The translations under genes and the position numbers were made by a program. Under the pieces are notes generated by a model, which searched no databases, had not been told where the DNA came from, and saw only the letters and a list, made by a program, of their open reading frames with translations. From Parietaria judaica (taxonomy: Eukaryota > Streptophyta > Magnoliopsida > Rosales > Urticaceae), in assembly GCA_954871525.1 (NCBI GenBank), contig OX940865.1:23420420-23484419 (forward strand): a DNA stretch of 64,000 nucleotides, given 5' to 3'. Positions 1 through 11,362 of the stretch are shown piece by piece. Position 1 is the first letter of the stretch. Each line of letters begins with the position of its first letter.

Positions 1-1051
1 ATTATCACCATGTTAGAGTTTATTAGAGTGTGGTTTATGAGGAGATTCTTCAAGAAAAGAGAGAGTGTGCCTACGTGGATAGCACCAGTCGGTCGCAGGG
101 TTTTGAGCATAATCGAGAAAAACAAAAGCGAGGCTAGGAACTGTTTAGCGGTTCAGGCCGACCAGCTGTTGTTTCAAGTGAACAAGGGTCACGGAGAATC
201 TTTTGTGGTCAATTTGGTGGAACACACATGCACGTGCAGAGGGCTGCAGTTAACCGGGATTCCATGTGGACACGTCATTTCTGCTATTTGGGTAAGTCCG
301 TCAGGTTTTATATACTTATGAAAAATAATATATCATTACGTAAACTTATTCTAATACATGCAATATATTACCAGGCAGCGAACCTAAACATATATGATTA
401 TGTGGTGGACGCGTACAAGATCGGTTCATTTGTGAACCAGTACTCGGGTGTTATTGCACCAATGCCAAGCCCTGACAAATGGCCAAATGCCGGCCTTAGT
501 GTCATCTGTCCACCGGATTTCACTGCAATGCCCGGCCGTCCCAAGAAGAAGAGAAGAAGGTCACCCGGTGAACCAGCTCCTGGAGCCACCAGACACTCCC
601 GGGTTGGTCAGGTCCAATGCTGCAGGAAATGTGGAATGCGAGGCCATACTCGTAAAACTTGTACGAACCCCCCACAACAGGTACTATTAAACCTCGCTTG
701 AGAATTACATCACTTATATTGGTCCACCAAAAGCATCATTATCAAGACTTTTGTTTGTGTAATTGTTATTTTCAGCCCAGACAACCCAAGAAAATGGGAA
801 GACCATTGAAAATTAATGCCACTCCGGCGACACTCAAGAGGCGTGCAAGGCGGGCACTGCAACTGGCAAGGGCAGCATCCGGGGCATCATCCAGTCAGGC
901 AACACCGAGTCAGGCAGCACCAAGTCAGGCAACACCGAGTCAGGCAGCACCGAGTCAGGCAGCACCACCACCACCGAGTCAGGCAACACCACCACCACCA
1001 CCACCACCACCCCCACCACCCCCCCAAGTATCCGAATGGGCTATGAATTAA
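1..1051 (+). CDS. MULE transposase, C-terminal part (SWIM zinc finger and CCHC knuckle)
   Basis: Partial 5' end; the frame is open from base 1. Exons: 1-291, 375-680 and 776-1051, with GT-AG introns 292-374 and 681-775, all in phase. The first exon holds the end of the transposase domain (LEFIRVWFMRRFFKKR) and a SWIM zinc finger (CTCRGLQLTGIPCGH). Exon 2 holds the usual MULE tail (YVVDAYKIGSF), a basic GRPKKKRRR stretch likely to be a nuclear signal, and a CCHC knuckle (CRKCGMRGHTRKTC). Exon 3 encodes another basic segment followed by a low-complexity SQA(T/A)P and poly-proline tail made from an imperfect 15-bp repeat. The family cuts and pastes DNA through a DDE/RNase H-like domain, which lies upstream of the window. 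No frameshift is seen in the visible part, so the source copy may be recent. Confidence 0.85.
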
Positions 1052-1709
1052 AACTCTTTACTATGTACTTATTAAGGTCAAGGTAGATCATTTTGGAACA
1101 ATTATATCTATCTATTCATGGTTAAGGCATTGTTATTTGCTAAGGCCTTAGTGTTTGGTCGGTGTTTTGGCCCTATTTTGGAACAATGACCCTACTAATT
1201 ACGTATGTGTTTGGTCGGTCGTAGAAGAACAATATTATACTATGTTAATCCGCTCAGGCGTTGTTTCCAGTTATTATTATTATCCCGTAGTTATTCCCGG
1301 TGTTTCCAATATTATGCTATATTATTATTATTAGCCAGAACTAGGTTTTTAAACATAAAACATGTCGTATTTACAGTTTAAAAACATGTCATTTTTTTAA
1401 CATAAGATATGCTGTTTTTAGAGTTTCAAACACGTCGTTTTTTAACATAAATAATGTCGTTTTTACTCACTGAACACATGTCGTTTACAATCTCAAGAGC
1501 AGAAAATACAAGTACAAGATAAGAAACACTACAGCAAGTACAAGACAATATTAAAGTGCAAACACAAGACAAGATTAAACTGCAAATAACATGATCCGTA
1601 ACAAGACAAGATTCAACTGCAAACACAAGACAAGATTCAACATGATCCATTACAAGACAAGATTCAAGATTCATCTGCGTTCAAACAACAAGTACAATAC
1701 TAAACCTAA

Positions 1710-2225
1710 TCATCTAAGAAGCCAAAGCAGGATCATGACAAACACAATGAAAATGACTTGAAACCAACTAATAAAAACAACAATTCCAGATGAATGGTGG
1801 CAGCGGCACAACACGGGAACTCGGGAATATCCTTCGCCTGGAAGCTCGCCTCTAACTCCAATCGCCGGAACCCCCCTCCCCCCCGGGCCATCTCCTAGCA
1901 CCGGTGGATCAATCCAACGGAAAAAGGTACAACCTCCATCTTCCTGATTAGGGTTTCATAATAAATTTTCAAAATCAATTTCAAGAACTCACACCCAAAT
2001 CGTCTCCCCAGAATGGAAATTAGGGCTTGGAGTACGATTTCTCACCAGCTGTCTGTAGCATCTCCGAAAATGTCTCCCCGGATTAGAGGGAGTGCCAGAT
2101 GTGAGGAGGTTGGAAGGAACCCCGCAGTCACAATTAACACCGTCGTGCGGGTGAGACGGATTCCTTGGCCGGTCAGCGCGCCTTGAACCATGACCCGAAC
2201 TTGCCCCGTCGCTCGCCATAACCAC
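1710..2225 (-). CDS. GRF-type zinc-finger protein with C-terminal membrane segment, inside the MULE
   Basis: Two exons on the minus strand: 2225-2046 (60 codons, ATG at 2225) and 1943-1710, joined by a GTGAG...CAG intron (2045-1944) in phase 0; about 137 aa. Exon 1 carries CDCGVPSNLLTSGTPSNPGR and HFRRC, the first half of a GRF zinc finger. Exon 2 restores the second half (GGCTFFRWID), so the finger is only seen after splicing. The C-terminus is a hydrophobic run (IVVFISWFQVIFIVFVMILLW) ending at the stop, like the tail-anchored GRF proteins common in plants. GRF fingers are known nucleic-acid binders in other proteins; the role here is unknown. It converges with the transposase and starts about 400 bp inside the element end, so it probably uses the right terminal region as promoter (inference). 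Confidence 0.7.
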
Positions 2226-2630
2226 GACCCGAGTATGAATATCGTCGAGGATGAAGAAGGAAGCACAAGGGGAAGAAAAACCCTAAGAAAAGATCGAAGA
2301 AGAGAAAGCTCGAAGAAAGCTCGAAGAAGGAAGCACAGCATTTAAAAAAGTATTTAACCCAAATCCTAACTTTTAAATGCAATACATTTAAAATAATAAG
2401 TCGTGATATTTTATTCCAATGCCACATGGATGACACGTGGGAAGCAATATACAGTCAGCATAAGCCACTTGGCACCTCAGTTAACGGGGCAGTCGCTGAT
2501 TAGACGATTTTTATAATCGCGCGTGATTAGTGTACATTGGGTACTATTGCCGCAATTTTTGGGCATTGGCCATATTATTGGCCAAATGGCAAGACGTTGA
2601 CTACTTTTGCCGCAATTTACCCTTAACCCT

Positions 2631-3692
2631 AATAAATATTCAATATTGACCACTGATTGTAGATTAGTGATCATATCATTATCACAACCTAATAAGTAAT
2701 ATGTATGTATATAATATGCCGCCTTATATGAAACTCCACGAGCTCTATTAAATTATTATTAATTGTACATTTATTTTTTTTCGCAATTGCGGTCATCGGT
2801 TCTCGGTTCCTTATAGAAATAATAACTCAAATCACACTTTATATAGGTACTTCGGTTTCGGTTGTGCAATGAATATATACTCGATTTCTACTTAAAAAAA
2901 AATACTATTTAATTGAATTTGGTTCTTTCAAATTGTTAGTTTTAAAACCTTAATGAAACTTCATCAGTATACCCATAACCTAGCAATATATATGCACGCA
3001 AAATTGGACCATTATCATTTCCAATTGAAAACTTGCAAAAATGACTAAAAAAACACCATAATTCAACCTTTAAACTCACATTAAAAAATACATATTTTAT
3101 ACTTTGTTCAATTTAAGACATTTTTACCCCTGATTAATTAACTCCTAAACTGTCCCCAAAATTCAAATTACTGTCCCCAAAATCTGAAGAAATTGTCCCA
3201 AGAATGTTACTCATACAATCTCCCACAAAATTGCCCAGAAAAATGTCCCTTAATTACCAAAAATTGTCTCCTAAATTCAAATTACTGTCCCTAAGGATCA
3301 TAAGAAACTTTCCCAAGAATGCTAATTATACAACATCTTCAATGTTAATCAGAGATAAAAATGTCTTAAATTTGACAAAGTTTAGAATTATGTATTATTT
3401 TTTTTAAAGAAAAACCCATGAAATGCCCAAAAACAACTTAAGGTTTAAGGGAATTGCTCATTGTTTCAAACAATTTATTTATACCCATTTTAAAAATATT
3501 TTGGACCATATTAACCCTGATTTTAATTATATTTATTTATTTTCGTATTTAATTATTTATTTTATATTTTATTTTCGAAATTAAATTAATTATCCTAAAA
3601 TTTTGGTTGAAAACTTCCCCTAATAATTAGGTTATCATTTAATTTTATTACTTTGACCCAAAATTTAAATATCTCTCTCCCCCCCCCCCCCG

Positions 3693-3739
<47 letters not shown>

Positions 3740-4893
3740 CTAAAGACTCAAACCGTCATATCTTCGTCTCTGCAAATCCGATTAACGCGTAGTTGCTACC
3801 GTTGGAAAGCTCTCGAGAAGACGAAGCTATTGATAAGTGGAAGATGACCGGAAGTTTCATATTTTACTCGGAATAATCGTGGTAAACTTGGGTTACAAGA
3901 TTATAGATTTGTTTAAAAAGAGATTGATTTTGGAAAAACTAACACTAGATTCGTGCTCGAGAGACTTGCTAGTGCTTGTTGGAGGTGTTTCTCGCCGTCG
4001 CTACCGTTAACCACCACTGTCGGTCGCCGGAGTTCTATTTTGCAGTCTTATATTTTAAAGTTGTTCATATATTTACAGTTTTATAACTACAACTTTCTTA
4101 TACTTTCGTAAATATATTTATAATTTTCAAGTTTATTCATATATTTATAGTCTTATAACTACATCTTTCTTATAATTTCATAACTATTTTTATTATTTAA
4201 TTCCGTAAATATTTTTACAGTTTACTGCACGTAATATTGTGGTTGAATTTCTGTAAATATAATTACAGTTTCGTGATAAATATAGTTATATAAAAATAGT
4301 AAATATAGCTACCTAAAAATATAAAATAGTAAATATAGTTACACAAAAATACATAATCGTATGTATAGTTACGTAAATATAATTAAAAATTCGTAAATAT
4401 AGTTACCTACAAAAAAAAGGTTGAAATAATTGGATTGATTTTTGAAATTTTATTAACATATAAAAAACGTTATAATCCTTGTAAATAGGGAAAATATTAA
4501 TTCTAAAATACAAATTTGTTTTTAATTTACTTCGTTTGCTAAAATTTAAGATTTTTTTTTATTTTAGTTAAAAAAACGAATTACAATTAAATGTGATTTT
4601 AAGTTAAACTTGATTAAAAATTACAAGGGCATATTAGCCCATATTTTAATTTGTTGGTGATTATGATTACCATAATTAGAAATATGCATTTTTTTAAAAC
4701 CTTAAGTCACAAATGGGCATTTGCATCATTAACCTTTTATAATTTGAGTTTAAAAGTTGAATTATGATATTTACAAGTTTTCCTTTCTAATTTGTAAATT
4801 GAAATAATAATATTTTCATGTAAGTATTTAGATCCAAATAGGGAAAAATAGCATTTTCGTAAAATAATATATTAAGATGTTGAGTAATTACAG
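2631..4893. other. AT-rich intergenic stretch, no gene seen
   Basis: No supportable coding region. A C-run plus CT microsatellite lies at about 3672-3734. The region 4030-4420 is built from many short imperfect units such as CGTAAATATAGTTAC. Around 3100-3320 several TGTCCC-containing short units repeat. The sequence just before 4894 matches the intron end of the downstream methyltransferase copies. Confidence 0.5.
3672..3734. repeat. C-tract and (CT)n microsatellite
   Basis: Run of C interrupted by one G, then about 20 CT units. Confidence 0.9.
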
Positions 4894-5190
4894 TGGGTAT
4901 TGCACGACTGGGCAGACGAGGAAAGCGTGAAGATTCTGGAGCAGTGCAAAAAGGCAATAACAAGCAAGAAAGGGAAGGTGATAATCATAGACATGGTTAT
5001 TGCAGGGAACAACGATGATCATGAATCACTTGAAACCCAACTCTACTTTGATATGCAAATGATGGCTTTGGTGGATGGAAGAGAGAGAAATGAGAAAGAA
5101 TGGTCGAAATTATTTTCTGATGCGGGTTTTAGCAGCTATAGCATCACTCATGGCTTGGGAATAAGGTCTCTCATTGAAGTTTATCCTTAA
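4894..5190 (+). pseudogene. Orphan terminal exon of an O-methyltransferase (copy A)
   Basis: 98 codons with an intact acceptor (GTAATTACAG) and stop. It encodes [18 protein letters not shown] and the end LIEVYP, the C-terminal exon of plant class II (COMT-type) methyltransferases. It includes the catalytic His of the HDW motif and the family's ETQ...DMQMM and EKEW segments. No exon carrying the SAM-binding domain is found between the MULE and this exon, so it is either a stray duplicated exon or the 3' end of a gene split by the MULE with its 5' part outside the window. The last part of the intron and the 3' flank resemble those at 13241 and 14215. The reading frame is undamaged, which suggests recent origin. 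Confidence 0.8.
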
Positions 5191-7184
5191 ACGTGTTTGT
5201 CACGTGACAAATTGTGTATTAGAAGAAAAGTTTGAATTGAATAAGCCCTAGTAGTTAGGGCAATGTTTGTCTTATTTAGACTAGTGAATAAGTCAATTTT
5301 CTTTCCCAAAACTACAACAATGATCTAAAGATACGTTGTTGAGCCTAATAAGATCATGCTTAGCGTCTTGATTTCTGTTTTCTTCCCTATATTTAGCTTG
5401 AACCCAAACGCACCTCAGTGAGAATTGAGTAAAATTAATGCACCCAAGTGAGTATAGAATGAGAATAAAATTAACCCTCGAATATTATAATATGCTCAAT
5501 TAATGTACCTAAGTGAGTATAAAATTAACCCTCGAATGTTATAATATGCTCAATTACATTATTAGAAGTTACTACATATTCTTATAGTAATATTTTGTTG
5601 ATAAATATAGATAACTAACACAATTTAAATCATTTTTCAACAATTGAGTAGTAGGCTATAATATTTTGAAACTTCGTTTGAGTTATCATCGACATTAGAA
5701 AACATTGATTATCTATATTTTTATTTTTAAGGGATCGCCTCGATAAAAATACCTAAACTTTGATTAACTAAGGCGATAAGGGTTCAAAGTTAAAAATAAC
5801 GTTAAAAGTACTCAAAGTCAACAAAATGTGAGGCGATCGACACATTTTTTCGTCCAATTTTTTAGCATGGTGCTGTTAACTTTTACTTAAGATCCACATT
5901 TATGTGTTCATCCAATAATCTAACATTTTCCTCATTTGAATTAGAACGAAAAATGGTCATAAAAATGGTATAGTCACAAATTTGTTGACTTTAAGTACTT
6001 TTGCAGTCATTTTATTTACTTTACATATACCTTTGCTATTCAATTGGTCAAAATTTATATACTTTTACTGTAACCATCTCTTATTTTAATTGGAAATAAA
6101 CTCATCTTTGGATTGTTGACCATTTAGAACACGCTAGTACAAATACAGGTCAAAGTTTGACCGTCAAACAATCTATTGATTTTCCTTTTTGACTTGGCTA
6201 AATTCATTGATCGCATACGGATCCAATCAGAGATGTTTGTCGTTTACTTTGCAGTTGTATATTAATGAGAGTCGTAACCAAACATAATAAGCAATTTGCT
6301 CTTTGTTTTGACATTTCTTCTTGTTTTAACGTGTTTTCACACTCAAGAGCTAGCGTGAAGAAAAATGCAGAATTGTTGAAATTGTAAAGAGACACACAGA
6401 GAATTTTACGTGGTTCTAGGTGTTAGCAAAGCGAATACATCCATCGGTATTTTACGATGATCTCAGTAAATATCAAAAGGGTACGAGTCGTATCGTGCTC
6501 TGCAATATATCAAGAAAAACAGAGGAACAAAATTCTAATTAAGCTTTCTATAATAACTCTAAAAAAAATAAGAAAATAAAGGCTAACATATAAATAGTAG
6601 GAGTATATTTGACCAAGCAAAATAAAAAGAGTTAAATCCCAATATCTCATACATAAAACTAATAAGAAAATTCTATGTGCTCAATTATAAAGTTTGCCAA
6701 TTTAAGTAGCACAAATACAGTATCACTTCATTAATTTTTTTCCTCAATATTTGAGCGTAAGCACGTGCATACGCTCGTACATATGTAGCTTTGCCACTGA
6801 GATGTCAATTGCTTTTATGAGTGATTTCTTTCTCCCGAGAGCGGTTCCAAAATATAAGGTACTTTCGAAGGTAAATTCTTTACATTTATTTTGCTTCGTA
6901 AATGTAAAGTATTTTCTATATGTACAATATGAATCACTTGAAAAAAGGAGAAACAAAAGTAAGACTAAAAAACTAATATATATATATATATATTCTTAAT
7001 TTTTAAAAAGTATGACCTTTAAAAAAATGAAACATATATAGCGGAAATACTTTTCTTCGTATTGACTTGACATTTTGCAATATATTTTTATGTCGAAATG
7101 AGATATAAATAATTAAAATAAACAATATCTATAGCAAAATAATTTAAGTGAAAGTGACGACATATTCTTTTTTCTTGTCAGAAC

Positions 7185-7227
<43 letters not shown>

Positions 7228-8871
7228 TTTAGGGGCCCCCAAATTCAAATGTAAGGGCCCCAAAATCACTTAAATTAATTTTTTATATATTAAAATCACT
7301 TAAATTAAATTTAAAGGCCATAAATAAATATAACAAAACCGCTTAACTTTAATATTTGGAGGTTGGACCCCTAATTCCCAAATGATTTAGAGCCCCTATT
7401 TTTTCAAAAATTAAATCAATTAACTATAATATTCGAGCCCCCAATTTTTAAATTATTTAAGGCCCCTAATTTTTATTTTATTTTAAAATCACTTAAGTAT
7501 TATATTTCGACCCCCAATTTCCAAATTAATCAGGGCCCCCACTTTACAATATAATTTTCTTACGTCATTTTTTCCTATAATCTCAAAAATTATTTTCTCT
7601 ATATATTAAGTGTGAACTTGCGAACCGACAGAAAAATAGTGATTGATATTTTGAATTACATACAAGTATTAGATTGTAGTTATCTAAATGCTAGGATTGC
7701 ACCGAATTATATTAATTATATCAATTACAGTTGCATATGCACGAAAAAGCTTCTCGAGTTAAAATTGTCAAGTCTTATCTTCGGTCAACCATAGGTTGAG
7801 TGGTTTAGCTATATTGTCTGTCGAAAAACACATGGTCGAGAAACTCAATATGCAGTTGATTATTACTTTTACTTCTAAAATTGCTAAACGTGTTCTATAA
7901 TTGTAAACTTAATGAGAATTTATTTATATATAAATATTGTATATAATTTATCATCAAAAATAAAATTTACTATTGCGGTAGAGAGCCCCAAAAATTTCCT
8001 CGCCTATGGCCCTGAAAATCTCAGGCACGGCCCTGTAGAGAAAGATGTGAAATATGTCGCAACTTTCACTTTATCTCTGGGGTATTTTTACTGTAAAAAT
8101 CACTTAAGAGCTACATATTACTGTATATATTTAGAACGTGCTATTTATTTTAGCTGTATTATAAGGACAGTTTTTTTTTTCATGTTTATACTTGGCTATT
8201 ACTTGCGTATAAATCCAAGTATACATCCAAATGAACTCATAAAGCACTAAAGTGTGGATGCTGAATAATTTTTCACATTACAAGAATTGTCTGACGGCAA
8301 GGAGTAAAAGATATTCTTAGAAAGCTAAATGTATATATTTTTTCAACTTATATTTTTTAATGACTAACTATAAAACCTTTTATCTGGTTTAAACGAAAAT
8401 GTGATGCGCACAACTAACATAAGCTATGATATTTATTGGGAAAGTAAATATTGTTCTTAGTGATTTGTAAAATATTAAAATATCATTTTGTAGTGTGTTA
8501 ATTGGTATTATTTGCAAGTTTATTCTAACCCTGCTATAAACTATTTTTAGAAGCCTAATGCATAATTTATTGTAAGGGTGAAAAAAAAACCCCTAAAAAA
8601 TCGGCTAATGAATTATACTAAAATGGCCGAATTAAATAAAATAGTAATTCGGTATAATAGTGAAAATTCAATTTATTTGGTGATGGACTAAAATTGAATC
8701 ACTTATATAAAGTGTGAGTTTCGGTTTATAACTATTATAAAGGACAGAGAACCTATAACTAAATGTTCATAATCAAAGGCGTTCACAATAAGGTGCGTCT
8801 TTTCTTTTCTTTTTTTTCCTCCGAAAAAAAGGTGCGTCTTTTTTTATATTTTATTAAAGGTAATTATTGAT
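5191..8871. other. AT-rich intergenic stretch with decayed repeats
   Basis: No gene supported. An (AT)n run lies at 7190-7223. Between 7230 and 7560 there are many GGGGCCC-containing short units. At 7981-8037 a segment ending GGCACGGCCCTG looks like the right end of a hAT-like element, but no matching left end was found. 7790-7850 has a weak tRNA-like A box (GAGTGGTTTAG) and B box (GGTCGAGAAAC), perhaps a worn SINE. 6360-6640 has a TTTTACGTGG motif seen in some copia LTRs. Confidence 0.4.
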
Positions 8872-8876
8872 CAATG

Positions 8877-9583
8877 TGTTGGGTATCCTCCTATTTGGAG
8901 GCCTCACAAAGTGGGTTATTTTTTATTTATTGATCCATGATCATCCATGAAGCCTAGGTCATAAATGATTTAGATGAAATGTAGAAAAGTAAGAGTGAAC
9001 AAGTGAGAGTAAAACAAGATGAATAGAAAGAAAGCGAATTCGCGATTCCGCCCAATTTCGTTGACCCACAGGGAAATCGTCACTGCGCATTCGTTCACTA
9101 TTCAATCTTCGTGAATTTTAGACATAACGTTTCTAAGATATAGAGGTACGTGTTGAACGGTGGAGATGTGGTTTGGAACTTCCTAGGTTGGTCTGCGGAG
9201 TGGAAACCAGTGGCTGATTTGTGAGAACATTTTTCTCAAATTCTTCTCTTGCTTGTTGTTGTAATCCGAGATTTGTGCTCGATCTTGATGATGTGATGGT
9301 GATGGTGATGGTGATGGTGATGGTGATGGTGATGGTGATGATGATGATGATGATAATGTATGACTCTAGTTCTATCTATGGAAGACTTCGTTTGTACCTC
9401 ACTCTTGATTATAATGGATTTTAAGCGGCCTACGGGTCCCGTGGTTTTTTTACTCCGTTTTGGGGATTTTTCCACGCGACAATTGTCTCGTGTTCGTGGT
9501 TGTGTTTCGATTATTATTGCATTCACATTTCAACGGCTATTGGGAGAGATTGATATTCCGTTGTGCTGCGCTTTCTCCAAACA
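8877..9583 (+). mobile_element. Solo LTR (copia-like), 707 bp
   Basis: Begins TGTTGGGTATCC and ends CTCCAAACA, flanked on both sides by the perfect 5-bp duplication CAATG (8872-8876 and 9584-9588). The 3' half has the look of a copia LTR end (GGGGATTTTTCCACGCG, then ATTATTATTGCATTCAC). No primer-binding site or internal region follows, so this is a solo LTR left by recombination. Contains a GATGGT microsatellite. Confidence 0.8.
9290..9356. repeat. (GATGGT)n / (GAT)n microsatellite
   Basis: About eight GATGGT units grading into GAT units, inside the solo LTR. It creates spurious Val-Met and poly-His reading frames. Confidence 0.9.
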
Positions 9584-9731
9584 CAATGCTCTACGTTAGT
9601 TAATTGGTTTTATTTTTATATAATGAATAATAATTTCTTTCAAAATAGACATATATATATGTCTCGGACCATCTTTTTTTTTTTTTTTTTTTGAGACCAT
9701 ATTTCATTTCTCTTCAGATGAGAGTTGGTGC

Positions 9732-10787
9732 TAGAGGTGTCAAGTGGGCCGGCCCGGCCCAGACCCACCCGCCTCGACTCATAAAAAAAGCGGGTCTGCC
9801 CCGCCCCGTTTTTTTGTGGGTCGGGCTAAGCCCGCCCCTAGCAAAAGGGTCAAGTTGGGTTACTCTTTCCTAGGCCCGCCCCAAACCCGCCCCGCCCCAT
9901 TCATAAGCCCACCCGCCCCGCCCCTTAGCCCACACAAACCCGCTCCGTGGCCAACCCGCCCCGCCCCGTTTAAGAGCCCACATAAACTATATTTTTATAT
10001 AAAGAAATATTAAGTTGTAATACTAATATTAATTAAAATATTAAAAAAATTACTCTAAATATTTTATTGTTATAGAAATTAAAAATTATCTTTATATTAC
10101 ATAATTTATTAATTTATTTTTTATGTATATGCTATGTAGCTGTTTAATTTTTCAATTAAATAATATTAACTTTATTAATCAATTTGAAAATTCGCTAATC
10201 GATTTGAACATTCTCTGTTTTTAAATTTAGTTTGAAAATTAATTAATCAATTACAACATTGAGTAATTTCATGTATAAAATTTAATTTCTTAATTAGTTC
10301 AAAGTTTACAATTTATATTTAATGTCCACTTTCATAAATCATTGTTCTAGTTTATTTACATTACATTACTCGAATTTCAAAGTAAATATTCGAATATCGA
10401 GCAAACACAAAAAATAAAAATAGAGGTATTACTGTTCATTAAAGGCCCATGATATCTTGTAAAATTCTTAATAAAATGGTTTTATTAAAACGTATCGCTC
10501 TCCGAGAAACCCAATCCGTTTTGGTTTTTGAAAAGCCCACTAAATTCGACTCGTAAAAGCCCACTAAATCCGACTCGCAAAAGCCTACTAAATTTGACTC
10601 GTAAAAGCCCGCCCCGCCCCGTGACATTGTGGGTTCGGGTACATGGGCCTGGGTGGGCCTTGATGGCTTTCCAAAATTCGCCCCGCCCCGCATATTGAAA
10701 AGGTCGGGTCAAGCCCGCTCCGTTTTACATGCGGGCTTAACGGGTTGTGGGCCGGCCCGGCCTGCCTCGGGCCACTTGACACCACTA
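9732..10787. mobile_element. Non-autonomous hAT element, 1056 bp
   Basis: Terminal inverted repeats TAGAGGTGTCAAGTGG (left) and TAGTGGTGTCAAGTGG (right, reversed), 15 of 16 bases alike. Flanked by a perfect 8-bp target duplication GTTGGTGC (9724-9731, 10788-10795), the hAT hallmark. GC-rich subterminal regions about 250 bp long on both sides contain repeated CCCGCCCCGCCC-type motifs, and the middle is AT-rich. No transposase. Confidence 0.92.
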
Positions 10788-11278
10788 GTTGGTGCCGACA
10801 ACGTGGACCAAAAACGAATGAAATAAGACAAATGACATGAACTTAACCGTTTTAAGTTTTGAGAATTTTCATTGTTGAAAAGAAAGTTAGAGAATATACC
10901 GTCTCACTTTGATTAACTTTAAAAATTTATACCGCAAATATCTTAAAGGGTCACCATTTACCCTTTATGTTATATATTTTTTCGTATATACATTAGGAAT
11001 TTAGGATGGGATTCAAATAGTCAACAAATTGACCTGGTCCCACCACTAGATATTAACATGTAATTAATAGCTCGTATCTGCCCTAGTCGGGTCCTATCAA
11101 GAACAAAAATCTTCAATTTCAATTTCGCAACAAACAATTTGACGAAATTACAACTTATCTCCATAAAAAAATAAAAATAAAAAAATTACAACTTATCAAA
11201 AAGAGTACTAAATAAATCAGTCTTTTTTTGGTCAAAATTAATATTTATTCGTGAGTTAATTTATACATTTTATTTGCT

Positions 11279-11286
11279 TATAAATA
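11279..11286 (+). promoter_or_regulatory. TATA box of methyltransferase gene B
   Basis: TATAAATA lies 77 bp upstream of the ATG at 11363, a fitting place for a plant core promoter. Upstream sequence 10796-11278 is AT-rich with no other gene. Confidence 0.6.
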
Positions 11287-11362
11287 CGAAGAAAATGGAG
11301 TCGAGGGAGATCATACAATTACTTCCATTTCCCCGAACATAAAAAAAATATATATATAAAAA

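Larger units (their letters stand above)
1..2622 (+). mobile_element. MULE (Mutator-like) transposon, right-hand portion
   Basis: Two convergent genes lie here: a transposase C-terminus on + (1-1051) and a GRF zinc-finger protein on - (1710-2225). They are followed by a GC-richer subterminal region (about 2410-2622) whose outer end reads, on the - strand, GGGTAAATTGCGGC, like typical plant MULE ends. The left end is outside the window, so the terminal inverted repeat and the 9-bp target duplication cannot be checked. The convergent two-gene layout is like that of MuDR (mudrA/mudrB), but the second gene is unrelated to mudrB as far as I can see. Confidence 0.75.

Noticed and set aside
9221..9526. 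His-rich and Val-Met-rich frames
   Set aside because: Created by the GATGGT microsatellite within a solo LTR.
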